NCBI RefSeq assembly: GCF_014859565.1
Contig: NZ_JACUUA010000091.1
Span: forward strand, 1-12,966
DNA length: 12,966 nt
Source of the DNA: Marinospirillum sp.
GTDB taxonomy: Bacteria; Pseudomonadota; Gammaproteobacteria; Pseudomonadales; Halomonadaceae
Direction of reading: 5' to 3'
Position numbers and translations under genes: made by a program. Shown piece by piece: positions 1 through 5,448 of this stretch. Below the pieces are notes generated by a model that had not been told where the DNA came from, made no database searches, and saw only the letters and a program-made list of their open reading frames with translations. Every line of letters begins with the position of its first letter. Position 1 is the first letter of the stretch.

Positions 1-138
1 AGTTACAACCCTTCGGCCATTACTGAAGTACCTGATCCCTATTATGGTGGTGATGCCGGTTTTCATCAGGTGATTGATCTGGTGGAGTCGGCCTGTAAAC
101 GCCTGCTGGTTCAGATCCGCAAGCAGCATGGTCTCTGA
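1..138 (+). CDS. Low-molecular-weight protein-tyrosine phosphatase, C-terminal part
   Basis: Only the last 45 codons are in the window, reading in frame 1 to the TGA at 136-138. The peptide contains VPDPYYGGDAGFHQVIDLVE. This is the conserved C-terminal segment of LMW protein-tyrosine phosphatases, where the DP motif carries the general-acid aspartate. The catalytic CxxxxxR loop lies upstream of the window. These cytoplasmic enzymes remove phosphate from protein tyrosines, and some act on bacterial tyrosine kinases. The next gene, murB, overlaps this one by 11 bases, so the two are very probably co-transcribed. In Pseudomonas a phosphatase of this family likewise sits between kdsB and murB, which supports the call. 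The physiological substrate is unknown. Confidence 0.85.
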   Translation, partial: SYNPSAITEVPDPYYGGDAGFHQVIDLVESACKRLLVQIRKQHGL

Positions 139-1186
139 AGCTCTGATCAGGCAGCAGAATGCCGATTTAACCCATCTTAATACACTGGGTTTTAAGTGTT
201 CTGCACCCTGGCTGGTACAAGTGGCTACTGCGGATGAGTTGCCGGCTGTTTTTGATTTTGCCCATCAGCAGGATTTGCCAGTGTTTCCACTGGGGGGAGG
301 CAGCAATGTCATCCTGCGCCCCGCTTTAAATGCACTGGTATTACAACAACAGCCCTTGCCGCTGGACTGGCCGCAAGACCTGTCGGATCAGTTGCTGTTG
401 CGTGTACCAGCCGGAAACAACTGGCATCAGCTGGTGATGGAAACCGCAAGCAAGGGGTATCACGGGCTGGAAAATCTGGCTTTGATTCCCGGCCAAGCTG
501 GTGCCGCGCCAATTCAGAATATTGGTGCTTATGGTGCGGAAGTGGCTGATTGCCTGCTGGCAGTGGAAGGCTGGTGGTTACCAGAAGCCGGACAACCTGC
601 CCGTTTTGATGTGATCCCCGCTGCTGACTGTTGCCTGGGTTACCGCGACAGTCGTTTTAAGCGTGACTGGAAAGGGCGCTTTGTTATCACCGCACTGCAA
701 ATTCAATTAAAACGCTCTGCTGAACCCCGGTTGAATTATGGTGATCTGGCTGAACGATTACACCTTCGCCAACAGCAGCAAGCGGGTGATTTGCCTTTGC
801 CACAACTGATAGCGGAAACTGTTGCTGCCATTCGGCGGGAAAAATTACCCGATCCGGCAGCAATTGGTAATGTGGGCAGCTTTTTCAAAAATCCGCTGGT
901 TGACCATCAACAGGCTCAGGAATTACAAGCAGCCTGGCCGCAGTTGCCGATCTACCCCGCTGAGCAGGGCAGCAAACTGGCGGCAGGCTGGTTGATTGAC
1001 CAGTGTGGTTTTAAAGGTTTTTGCAAGGGTGCGGTGGGTGTGCATGATCGTCAGGCACTGGTGCTGGTGCATCACGGCGGGGGTGATGCAGAACAACTGC
1101 TGGCACTGGCCGATGAAATTGTGACCTGTGTACAGGCGCGTTTTGGTGTGCCGCTGGAGCGTGAACCGGAAGTGGTGAAGTTGTGA
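128..1186 (+). CDS. murB: UDP-N-acetylenolpyruvoylglucosamine reductase MurB (type I)
   Basis: MurB is a cytoplasmic FAD enzyme that reduces UDP-GlcNAc-enolpyruvate to UDP-MurNAc with NADPH, the second committed step of peptidoglycan precursor synthesis. The 352-residue product fits type I MurB (about 340). Visible motifs are FAD-binding PLGGGSN (54-60), PGQAGAAPIQNIGAYG (121-136, family form usually PGxVGAAPIQNIGAYG), GYRDSRFK (171-178, active-site Arg), GNVGSFFKNP (247-256, with the proton-donor Ser at 251), LAAGWLID and the C-terminal EPEV (346-349, catalytic Glu). I start at the ATG at 128 because it is the only ATG just before the conserved region. Opening the frame at 74 would add 18 residues encoded inside the phosphatase gene. 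The 11-base overlap suggests translational coupling. The ribosome site is weak. Confidence 0.96.
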   Translation: MVSEALIRQQNADLTHLNTLGFKCSAPWLVQVATADELPAVFDFAHQQDLPVFPLGGGSNVILRPALNALVLQQQPLPLDWPQDLSDQLLLRVPAGNNWHQLVMETASKGYHGLENLALIPGQAGAAPIQNIGAYGAEVADCLLAVEGWWLPEAGQPARFDVIPAADCCLGYRDSRFKRDWKGRFVITALQIQLKRSAEPRLNYGDLAERLHLRQQQQAGDLPLPQLIAETVAAIRREKLPDPAAIGNVGSFFKNPLVDHQQAQELQAAWPQLPIYPAEQGSKLAAGWLIDQCGFKGFCKGAVGVHDRQALVLVHHGGGDAEQLLALADEIVTCVQARFGVPLEREPEVVKL

Positions 1187-1221
1187 GTGATGAACCACAG
1201 AGAGCATAAAATGGCCGCTCT

Positions 1222-1234
1222 ATTCACAGTGAAT
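1222..1234. repeat. Short perfect palindrome after murB
   Basis: ATTCAC-A-GTGAAT is a perfect 6-bp inverted repeat around one base, 36 bases past the murB stop. It has the form of a small operator or a weak hairpin. There is no T-run next to it, so it is not an obvious terminator. No regulator can be assigned. Confidence 0.3.
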
Positions 1235-1254
1235 CGCATGGGTTGGTTGCTATT

Positions 1255-1433
1255 GCCCCCCTTACGGGTGACTTGAACCAGGATTATCAACCCGGCACGG
1301 CTGAGGTTTACCCCTATGAAGGTTGGCTCGAGGTGCGTCCAGCGCATTTAGCAAAATCCGCGTTACCGTCTCGAAGACGTTGCCGCAAGCGCCCGAGTTC
1401 GTCACCCCGCAAGATGGGAGCGCTAAGGGGGTC
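1255..1433. ncRNA. Candidate structured RNA or small mobile-element remnant
   Basis: The stretch between murB and the nitroreductase gene holds nested inverted repeats. The outer arms are CCCCCTTA (1257-1264) and TAAGGGGG (1424-1431). The inner arms are GGGTGAC (1266-1272) with GTCACCC (1401-1407), extended after a two-base bulge by GAAC (1275-1278) with GTTC (1397-1400). Inside these lie CAACC/GGTTG (1288-1292 with 1321-1325), the hairpin TGCG-tccag-CGCA (1334-1346) and CGTCT-cga-AGACG (1367-1379). Together they describe a closed, branched fold of about 175 nt, which is unlikely to arise by chance. The arms suit either strand; one possible G-U pair (1333 with 1347) slightly favours +. I do not recognise the family. 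It does not match my recollection of 6S, tmRNA, RNase P, SRP RNA or common riboswitches. A transposon-linked guide RNA or a MITE are alternatives. Confidence 0.4.
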
Positions 1434-1477
1434 GCCTGTTGCAGCCAGGGCAAGAGCTCATCAGCAATCGGTTGCAT
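1262..1477 (-). pseudogene. Short ORF coupled to the nitroreductase stop, probably a truncated gene
   Basis: The ATG at 1477-1475 overlaps the nitroreductase stop codon (TAATG), the usual geometry of a coupled next gene. The first 20 or so residues, MQPIADELLPWLQQATPLAL, look like an ordinary protein N-terminus. After that the frame runs through the inverted-repeat element at 1255-1433 and becomes low-complexity in character (Cys, Asn, Pro, Arg), ending at residue 71. The natural reading is a second gene of the nitroreductase operon whose body was lost or interrupted at the element. It could also be a chance frame. No family is recognised. Confidence 0.25.
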
Positions 1478-2034
1478 TACACCCAGCGCTCCACAAAATC
1501 GTCGAGTGCGTTGTCTGGTAGGGGTTTACGTCGACCGGCAGGTGTACCCAGATAAATAAAACCGACCAGCTCGTCAGCCTCAGCCAGCTTCAGGGCGTTG
1601 CGTACATGCGGATCAAAACAGACCCAACCGGAACGCCAGATACCGGCAAAACCTTCTGCCTCGGCAGCCAGCAGCAGTGCATGAGCCGCACAACCCGCTG
1701 ATAATAACTGCTCGGATGCAGGTACCTTGGGGTGTTGTTGGATTTTTGCCACAACAGCAATGATCATTGGTGCCCGTTGTGCCATCATACGTAACTTCTT
1801 CAGCTCTTCCGCATCTGTGCTCGCATCACGTTGTTGCTGGGCTTCGGCATAAATGTCACCCAGAGCGACCAGGCCAGCACCGGAAAACTCGATGAAGCGC
1901 CAGGGTTTAAGCCCGGCATGATCCGGCGCCCTGAGTGCAGCACGGTACAAACGTTCCAGTGCCTGCCCATTCGGATAGGGCTCCGTCAGTCGGGGATGGG
2001 AATTACGACTCAACAATAACTCGATTGCTTGCAT
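1477..2034 (-). CDS. ydjA: YdjA-type FMN nitroreductase family protein
   Basis: The 185-residue product is a compact nitroreductase-fold protein that should bind FMN and act as an NAD(P)H-dependent oxidoreductase in the cytoplasm. The physiological substrate of the YdjA group is not established. Motifs seen are an N-terminal AIELLLSRNSHPRLTEP, the RAPDHAGLKPWRF segment (FMN-binding region), KVPASEQLLSAGCAAHA, GFAGIWRSGW, and near the end GFIYLGTPAG. All have clear counterparts in E. coli YdjA (183 residues). The start ATG at 2034 has GGAG seven bases upstream, a good ribosome site. It is divergent from the gene at 2148 and convergent with murB. Its stop overlaps the start of a probably broken downstream frame. 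Confidence 0.9.
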   Translation of the reverse strand: MQAIELLLSRNSHPRLTEPYPNGQALERLYRAALRAPDHAGLKPWRFIEFSGAGLVALGDIYAEAQQQRDASTDAEELKKLRMMAQRAPMIIAVVAKIQQHPKVPASEQLLSAGCAAHALLLAAEAEGFAGIWRSGWVCFDPHVRNALKLAEADELVGFIYLGTPAGRRKPLPDNALDDFVERWV

Positions 2035-2073
2035 GAATTAACTCCGATGTTGCAATTTTTAATGTCGGTTCGG

Positions 2074-2102
2074 TTGCCACCTGCGCTGCAGCAGCTTAAT
2101 CT
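2074..2102 (+). promoter_or_regulatory. Weak sigma70-like promoter ahead of the acidic membrane protein gene
   Basis: TTGCCA (2074-2079, one mismatch to the -35 consensus) is followed after 17 bases by TAATCT (2097-2102), a poor -10. It lies 46 bases before the ATG at 2148, which has GAGGA as ribosome site. No better candidate is visible in the 113-bp divergent gap, so this is tentative. Confidence 0.25.
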
Positions 2103-2147
2103 TTACAGATCATTCACCAAGACCAACACCCTTGAGGAAAGCTTACC

Positions 2148-2837
2148 ATGGTGTTATCACCTCTGGCAGTTGTATTGCTAGCTCAGTTAGGTGTCCTGAT
2201 GTTTGGGATTATCTTTTTTCAGAAGCTGCAAAAACACCGCCTCATAAAGGAACTGGATGCACTGAAGTCATCCGGTACTCACCATCAAGCACCCAAGCTT
2301 TCGGATGATGTTGCACAAATAACCGATGTCTTTGACCGTCCACAAGCTGAGTTATTGCTGAACCGTATTTACCAAAGCAGCCTTGATATCATCTCCGAAG
2401 CACCAGCCGCCAGAGATGAGTGTCATAACCAGCAGCAGCTGTTGCACGCACTGGCTGAATGTCTGGATATCGAAATGAACCAGCCTGCTGGCAAGAGTAA
2501 GCCTGCTGCAGTTGCTGCTGCAGCACCGGTTGTGGCAGCAGCAGCGACTGAAAGACCGGTCGCTCCTGAGATTGAGCCTTATGAAGAAACAGAGATTCTG
2601 TCGCAGGAGGAGCTGGATCAGGTGCTGGGTGAAACTGATGGCCTGGAAGAGTTTAGTCTGGATGATTTTGAAGAGCTGGAAACTAGCGAAGCTGCTGATC
2701 AGGATGATGACATTCGATTGCCAGGTGAAGACCCGGAGCTACCGGAAGATACTCTACAGGCCACGCTGGATAATCTGGATGATTTTGATTTCAGCGACCT
2801 TGAGGAAGAGCTCCTCAAGGACGATGACAAGAAATAA
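2148..2837 (+). CDS. Unrecognised membrane-anchored acidic protein with a FliM-like motif
   Basis: I do not recognise a family for this 229-residue protein. Residues about 2-24 form one hydrophobic segment. The basic stretch that follows (QKLQKHRLIK) predicts that the rest lies in the cytoplasm. Residues about 45-110 look helical. An Ala/Pro/Val-rich linker follows (about 118-140). The tail from about 140 is strongly acidic. It contains ILSQEELDQVLG (150-161), which resembles the FliM N-terminal CheY-binding motif (LSQxEIDxLL). It is followed by two similar Asp/Glu-Phe-Leu modules, FSLDDFEELE and FDFSDLEEEL, so the tail looks like a set of short interaction motifs. The start has GAGGA upstream. 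The gene ends 14 bases before the stop of the convergent permease gene. The gene is probably real: long, good ribosome site, biased composition. Confidence 0.75.
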   Translation: MVLSPLAVVLLAQLGVLMFGIIFFQKLQKHRLIKELDALKSSGTHHQAPKLSDDVAQITDVFDRPQAELLLNRIYQSSLDIISEAPAARDECHNQQQLLHALAECLDIEMNQPAGKSKPAAVAAAAPVVAAAATERPVAPEIEPYEETEILSQEELDQVLGETDGLEEFSLDDFEELETSEAADQDDDIRLPGEDPELPEDTLQATLDNLDDFDFSDLEEELLKDDDKK

Positions 2838-2851
2838 CTTCAACCGGGGTA

Positions 2852-3628
2852 TTATTGACGTATGCCCCGTCCTCGTTCCAGCAGCCACAGTGCCAGCGCA
2901 AAAAACACTACAATAAACAGGCAAATGGTGCCCAGTGCTGCCCAGTGGTTAATATCCGATACCCCCAGAATACCATAACGGAAGGTATTCACCATATACA
3001 GCACCGGATTAAACAGCGATACACCCTGCCAGAACTCCGGCAGCAACTGGATGGAATAAAACACCCCGCCCAGATAAGTCAGCGGCGTCAGCACAAAGGT
3101 TGGGATGATGGCAATATCATCAAATTTGCGAGCAAACAGCGCATTAATAAACCCACCTATGGCAAACAGCACCGCAGTCAGAAAGACAACCGTGATGGTC
3201 ACAAACAGGTTGTGAACCGTTAGCTCGGTAAAAAACAGCGCCAGTAGTGTCACAATCAGGCCCACCAGCAGGCCACGGGTCACACCACCCAGCACATAAC
3301 CGGACAAAATTACCCAGCCCGGTACCGGAGCCACCAGAATTTCTTCCACCGATTTCTGAAACTTGCTGCTGAAAAAGGATGAAGTGACATTGGCATAACT
3401 GTTGGTGATCACGGACATCATGATCAAACCCGGCATGATGAACTGCATGTAGTTAAAACCACCCATATCACCAATCCGGCTGCCAATCAGGTTGCCAAAA
3501 ATCACAAAATACAAAGCCATGGTGATGGCCGGGGGTAACAGGGTTTGTGCCCAGATACGCGTAAAGCGCCGCACTTCCTTGATCAGAATGGTATTAAAAG
3601 CAACCCAGTAAATACGCACAGGACTCAT
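2852..3628 (-). CDS. yadH: ABC-2 type transporter permease, YadH-like
   Basis: This 258-residue integral membrane protein would form the channel of an ABC exporter with the ATPase encoded just upstream. It has a short cytoplasmic N-terminus with an amphipathic KEVRRFTRIWAQTL segment and about six hydrophobic segments. It also carries the ABC-2 signature region near APVPGWVILSGYVLGGVTRG and a late LTPLTYLGGVFYSIQLLPEFW segment. Length and motifs match E. coli YadH (256 residues). The substrate of this pair is not established; the ABC-2 superfamily includes polysaccharide, lipid and drug exporters. Its ATG shares one base with the TGA of the ATPase gene (TGATG), so translation is likely coupled. 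It converges closely with the acidic protein gene; no terminator is visible between them. Confidence 0.92.
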   Translation of the reverse strand: MSPVRIYWVAFNTILIKEVRRFTRIWAQTLLPPAITMALYFVIFGNLIGSRIGDMGGFNYMQFIMPGLIMMSVITNSYANVTSSFFSSKFQKSVEEILVAPVPGWVILSGYVLGGVTRGLLVGLIVTLLALFFTELTVHNLFVTITVVFLTAVLFAIGGFINALFARKFDDIAIIPTFVLTPLTYLGGVFYSIQLLPEFWQGVSLFNPVLYMVNTFRYGILGVSDINHWAALGTICLFIVVFFALALWLLERGRGIRQ

Positions 3629-4587
3629 CAGACACTCACTTCCACGGTTTTTTTATCGGCTTTAAAATCACTGGCAGCAGTTTTTTCCACCAGGGATACA
3701 AACAACTCTTCCAGCCGGTTGGCCTTGTTGCGCAGGCTCAGCACTTCAATATCCTGCTGCAACAACGCGGCAAATACCTGACTGATGTTCTGCCCCTTCT
3801 GTACCTCCACCTCTAGGGTGGTGGCGTCTCTTAGACGGGTGATAAAGTTCGGCAGGCTGGGAGTTTCTTCAAGCGGTCGCACCATATCCAACACAAAGGT
3901 TTCACTGTTCAGTTCACCCAGCAGTGACTTCATGCTGGTGTTTTTGACAATTTCACCCTGATCAATAATAGCAATGTTACGGCAGAGGTTTTCGGCTTCT
4001 TCCAGATAATGCGTGGTCAGAATAATGGTGGTGCCCTGACGATTGATCTCCTGCATAAAACTCCACATGGAACGACGTAATTCAATATCCACACCGGCGG
4101 TTGGTTCATCCAGAATCAGCAGCTTGGGGTTATGTACCAGTGCCCGTGCAATCATCAGACGGCGTTTCATACCACCGGACAACATCCGTGCTTGTTGATG
4201 CCGTTTATCCCACAAACCCAGATCATGCAGCAGCTGTTCTGCCCTTGGGCGTGCTTGTTTTTCTGTCAACCCCTGATAACCGGCAGAGGTGAGCACGATA
4301 TCTTCAACCTTCTCAAACACACTGAAGTTGAATTCTTGTGGCACCACACCAATCATCTGTTTTGCTTTGGAAAAATCCTGATCAATATCTACACCAAAAA
4401 TGCTGACCTTGCCTGCTGATTTACGAACCAGTGAACAGACAATGCCTAGGGTGGTGGACTTGCCGGCACCATTTGGGCCGAGCAGGGCAAAAAAATCACC
4501 TTCCTCAACATCCAAGCTGATGCCTTTTAGTGCCACATGGCCGTTGTCATAGGTTTTTTGCAGATTTTGTATCGAAAGTGCTTTCAT
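3628..4587 (-). CDS. yadG: ABC transporter ATPase, YadG-like
   Basis: The product is the cytoplasmic ATP-binding subunit paired with the permease downstream. In the 319-residue form, Walker A GPNGAGKST is at 37-45, the Q-loop Gln at 84, the signature LSGGM at 136-140, Walker B LLILDE at 156-161 with the D-loop at about 167, and the switch His at 193. The approximately 100-residue C-terminal extension is typical of ABC-2 (CcmA/YadG) ATPases and probably contacts the permease. I begin at the ATG at 4587, giving MKALSIQNLQKTY, as in YadG (308 residues). The frame opens at 4641, but the extra 18 residues do not fit the family and would include the likely promoter. The ribosome site is weak (GGAG 12 bases away). 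Confidence 0.93.
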   Translation of the reverse strand: MKALSIQNLQKTYDNGHVALKGISLDVEEGDFFALLGPNGAGKSTTLGIVCSLVRKSAGKVSIFGVDIDQDFSKAKQMIGVVPQEFNFSVFEKVEDIVLTSAGYQGLTEKQARPRAEQLLHDLGLWDKRHQQARMLSGGMKRRLMIARALVHNPKLLILDEPTAGVDIELRRSMWSFMQEINRQGTTIILTTHYLEEAENLCRNIAIIDQGEIVKNTSMKSLLGELNSETFVLDMVRPLEETPSLPNFITRLRDATTLEVEVQKGQNISQVFAALLQQDIEVLSLRNKANRLEELFVSLVEKTAASDFKADKKTVEVSV

Positions 4588-4616
4588 ATTAAGGTATGTC
4601 TCCCATAAGTCGGCAT

Positions 4617-4625
4617 ATTTTAACA
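4617..4625 (-). promoter_or_regulatory. Extended -10 promoter for the ABC transporter genes
   Basis: Read on the minus strand, TGTTAAAAT is an extended -10 (TGn plus TAAAAT, one mismatch to TATAAT). It would start transcription about 20-25 bases before the ATG at 4587. No good -35 is seen, as is usual for extended -10 promoters. A palindrome at 4637-4652 covers the -35 position. Confidence 0.45.
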
Positions 4626-4636
4626 GAAATACAGCC

Positions 4637-4652
4637 AGCATTGAGCAATGCT
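4637..4652. repeat. Perfect inverted repeat at the -35 region of the ABC promoter
   Basis: AGCATTG-AG-CAATGCT has 7-bp perfect arms around two bases. It overlaps the -35 position of the proposed minus-strand promoter, which is where a repressor or activator could act. No regulator gene lies nearby. The rest of the gap up to 4846 shows only an AT-rich stretch (about 4777-4820) that may hold the promoter of the next gene. Confidence 0.35.
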
Positions 4653-4846
4653 AGCAGCTTAGTTGAGCTCGTGCTGTTGGCTTAACAGGCCATGTTGAGC
4701 ATCAGCTTACGCCACAGCTCAAAAAACGCATCGGGTTATCTCCAACAAGAATGGAATCATGGGTCTATTCTAACCCTTGAATTGTTTTAACGCCTGAACT
4801 GTTTTTGTTGTATGTTAAATGTACTACCTGAACCCAAGGAGCTGCC

Positions 4847-5350
4847 TTGAAACTACTGACCCTTATCCGCCATGCCAAATCCAGCTGGAAAAACGACGAA
4901 CTGGCTGACTTTGATCGACCACTCAACAATCGTGGCCAGCAAGATTTGATCGGTCTGACTGAACGGGCTGTGCACCACCTGCCAGTACCCGATTGTTTGT
5001 TGTTCAGCCCGGCACTGCGCACCAATCTAACCCGGGAGCCTTTGGTCAAAGCTTGGCAACTCACCGCTCAGCAAAGCCTGGCTGCACCCAAGGCTTATGA
5101 AGCCAGTGCCGATAGCTTGCTGGAGCTCTTGCAGCAGACGCAGGATCAAATCAACCATCTGGTGCTGGTGGGTCACAATCCGGGATTAAGTGATCTTACT
5201 TCACTCTTGACCCATCAAATGATCGACAGCTTTCCCACCTCGGCTTTTGCCCATCTGGAGCTGAACATTAACCACTGGAGTGAGTTACAACCTGGCTGTG
5301 GCAAACTACGCAAGTTTGACTATCCAAAACTCCATGCCGGGCCAAAATAA
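4847..5350 (+). CDS. sixA: SixA-like histidine phosphatase (RHG superfamily)
   Basis: The product is a 167-residue cytoplasmic protein of the histidine phosphatase superfamily, SixA branch (COG2062). SixA in E. coli removes phosphate from histidine of phosphorelay and PTS proteins; the substrate here is unknown. The catalytic motif LIRHAKSSW has the nucleophile His at residue 9. DFDRPLNNRGQQD carries the conserved RPL..RG segment, and VLVGHNPGLSDL holds the second catalytic His at 110. The start codon is TTG at 4847: AAGGAG lies five bases upstream, no closer in-frame ATG exists, and the frame opens exactly where the conserved MKLLTLIRHAK begins. Family members are usually 155-170 residues. 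It stands alone between a divergent transporter operon and the MFS gene. Confidence 0.9.
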   Translation: MKLLTLIRHAKSSWKNDELADFDRPLNNRGQQDLIGLTERAVHHLPVPDCLLFSPALRTNLTREPLVKAWQLTAQQSLAAPKAYEASADSLLELLQQTQDQINHLVLVGHNPGLSDLTSLLTHQMIDSFPTSAFAHLELNINHWSELQPGCGKLRKFDYPKLHAGPK

Positions 5351-5365
5351 TCTTGGTAAGTACCC

Positions 5366-5378
5366 ATAAGTCACTTAT
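5366..5378. repeat. Perfect palindrome between sixA-like and MFS genes
   Basis: ATAAGT-C-ACTTAT is a perfect 6-bp inverted repeat around one base. It ends 22 bases upstream of the proposed extended -10 of the MFS gene. It could be an operator half of a regulated promoter; it has no T-run and is not a terminator. Confidence 0.3.
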
Positions 5379-5388
5379 TCTTCTTGTG

Positions 5389-5432
5389 TTTTTGGTCTGC
5401 TGGTTTAATGTGTAGACACAGCAGTCCAAAAA
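5389..5432. repeat. Long inverted repeat enclosing the MFS promoter
   Basis: TTTTTGGTCTGCTG (5389-5402) and CAGCAGTCCAAAAA (5419-5432) are inverted copies matching at 13 of 14 positions, separated by 16 bases. Further out, TTCTT (5381-5385) can pair with AAGAA (5434-5438), which is part of the ribosome site of the MFS gene. T-rich upstream and A-rich downstream is the opposite of a + strand terminator. The dyad is either a large operator or, in read-through RNA from the upstream gene, a hairpin that masks the ribosome site. Confidence 0.55.
5401..5409 (+). promoter_or_regulatory. Extended -10 promoter for the MFS gene
   Basis: TGGTTTAAT gives TGn plus TTTAAT, one mismatch to TATAAT. The start of transcription would fall near 5416, about 33 bases before the ATG. 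The -35 position is poor. It lies at the edge of and within the loop of the inverted repeat at 5389-5432. Confidence 0.4.
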
Positions 5433-5448
5433 TAAGAAGGATAAAGAA

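Noticed and set aside
74..127. Upstream start of murB (18 extra residues)
   Set aside because: The extension is encoded in another frame of the phosphatase gene and is not seen in MurB proteins.
1270..1279. GGTTCAAGTC on the minus strand, like the T-arm of a tRNA
   Set aside because: The bases around it do not form a T-stem, and no acceptor, D or anticodon arms can be placed. The stretch pairs instead with 1397-1407 in the larger fold.
1200..1476. 6S RNA, tmRNA or RNase P RNA between murB and the nitroreductase gene
   Set aside because: The length would suit 6S RNA, but the known conserved blocks are absent and the pairing is branched rather than rod-like.
2512..2916. 134-codon + frame over the end of the acidic protein gene
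   Set aside because: Out-of-frame shadow rich in Arg, Trp and Lys, created by the GAN-rich acidic codons. The main frame has the better start and composition.
4588..4641. Upstream start of the ABC ATPase gene (18 extra residues)
   Set aside because: The added residues are not part of the YadG family and would cover the likely promoter at 4617-4625.
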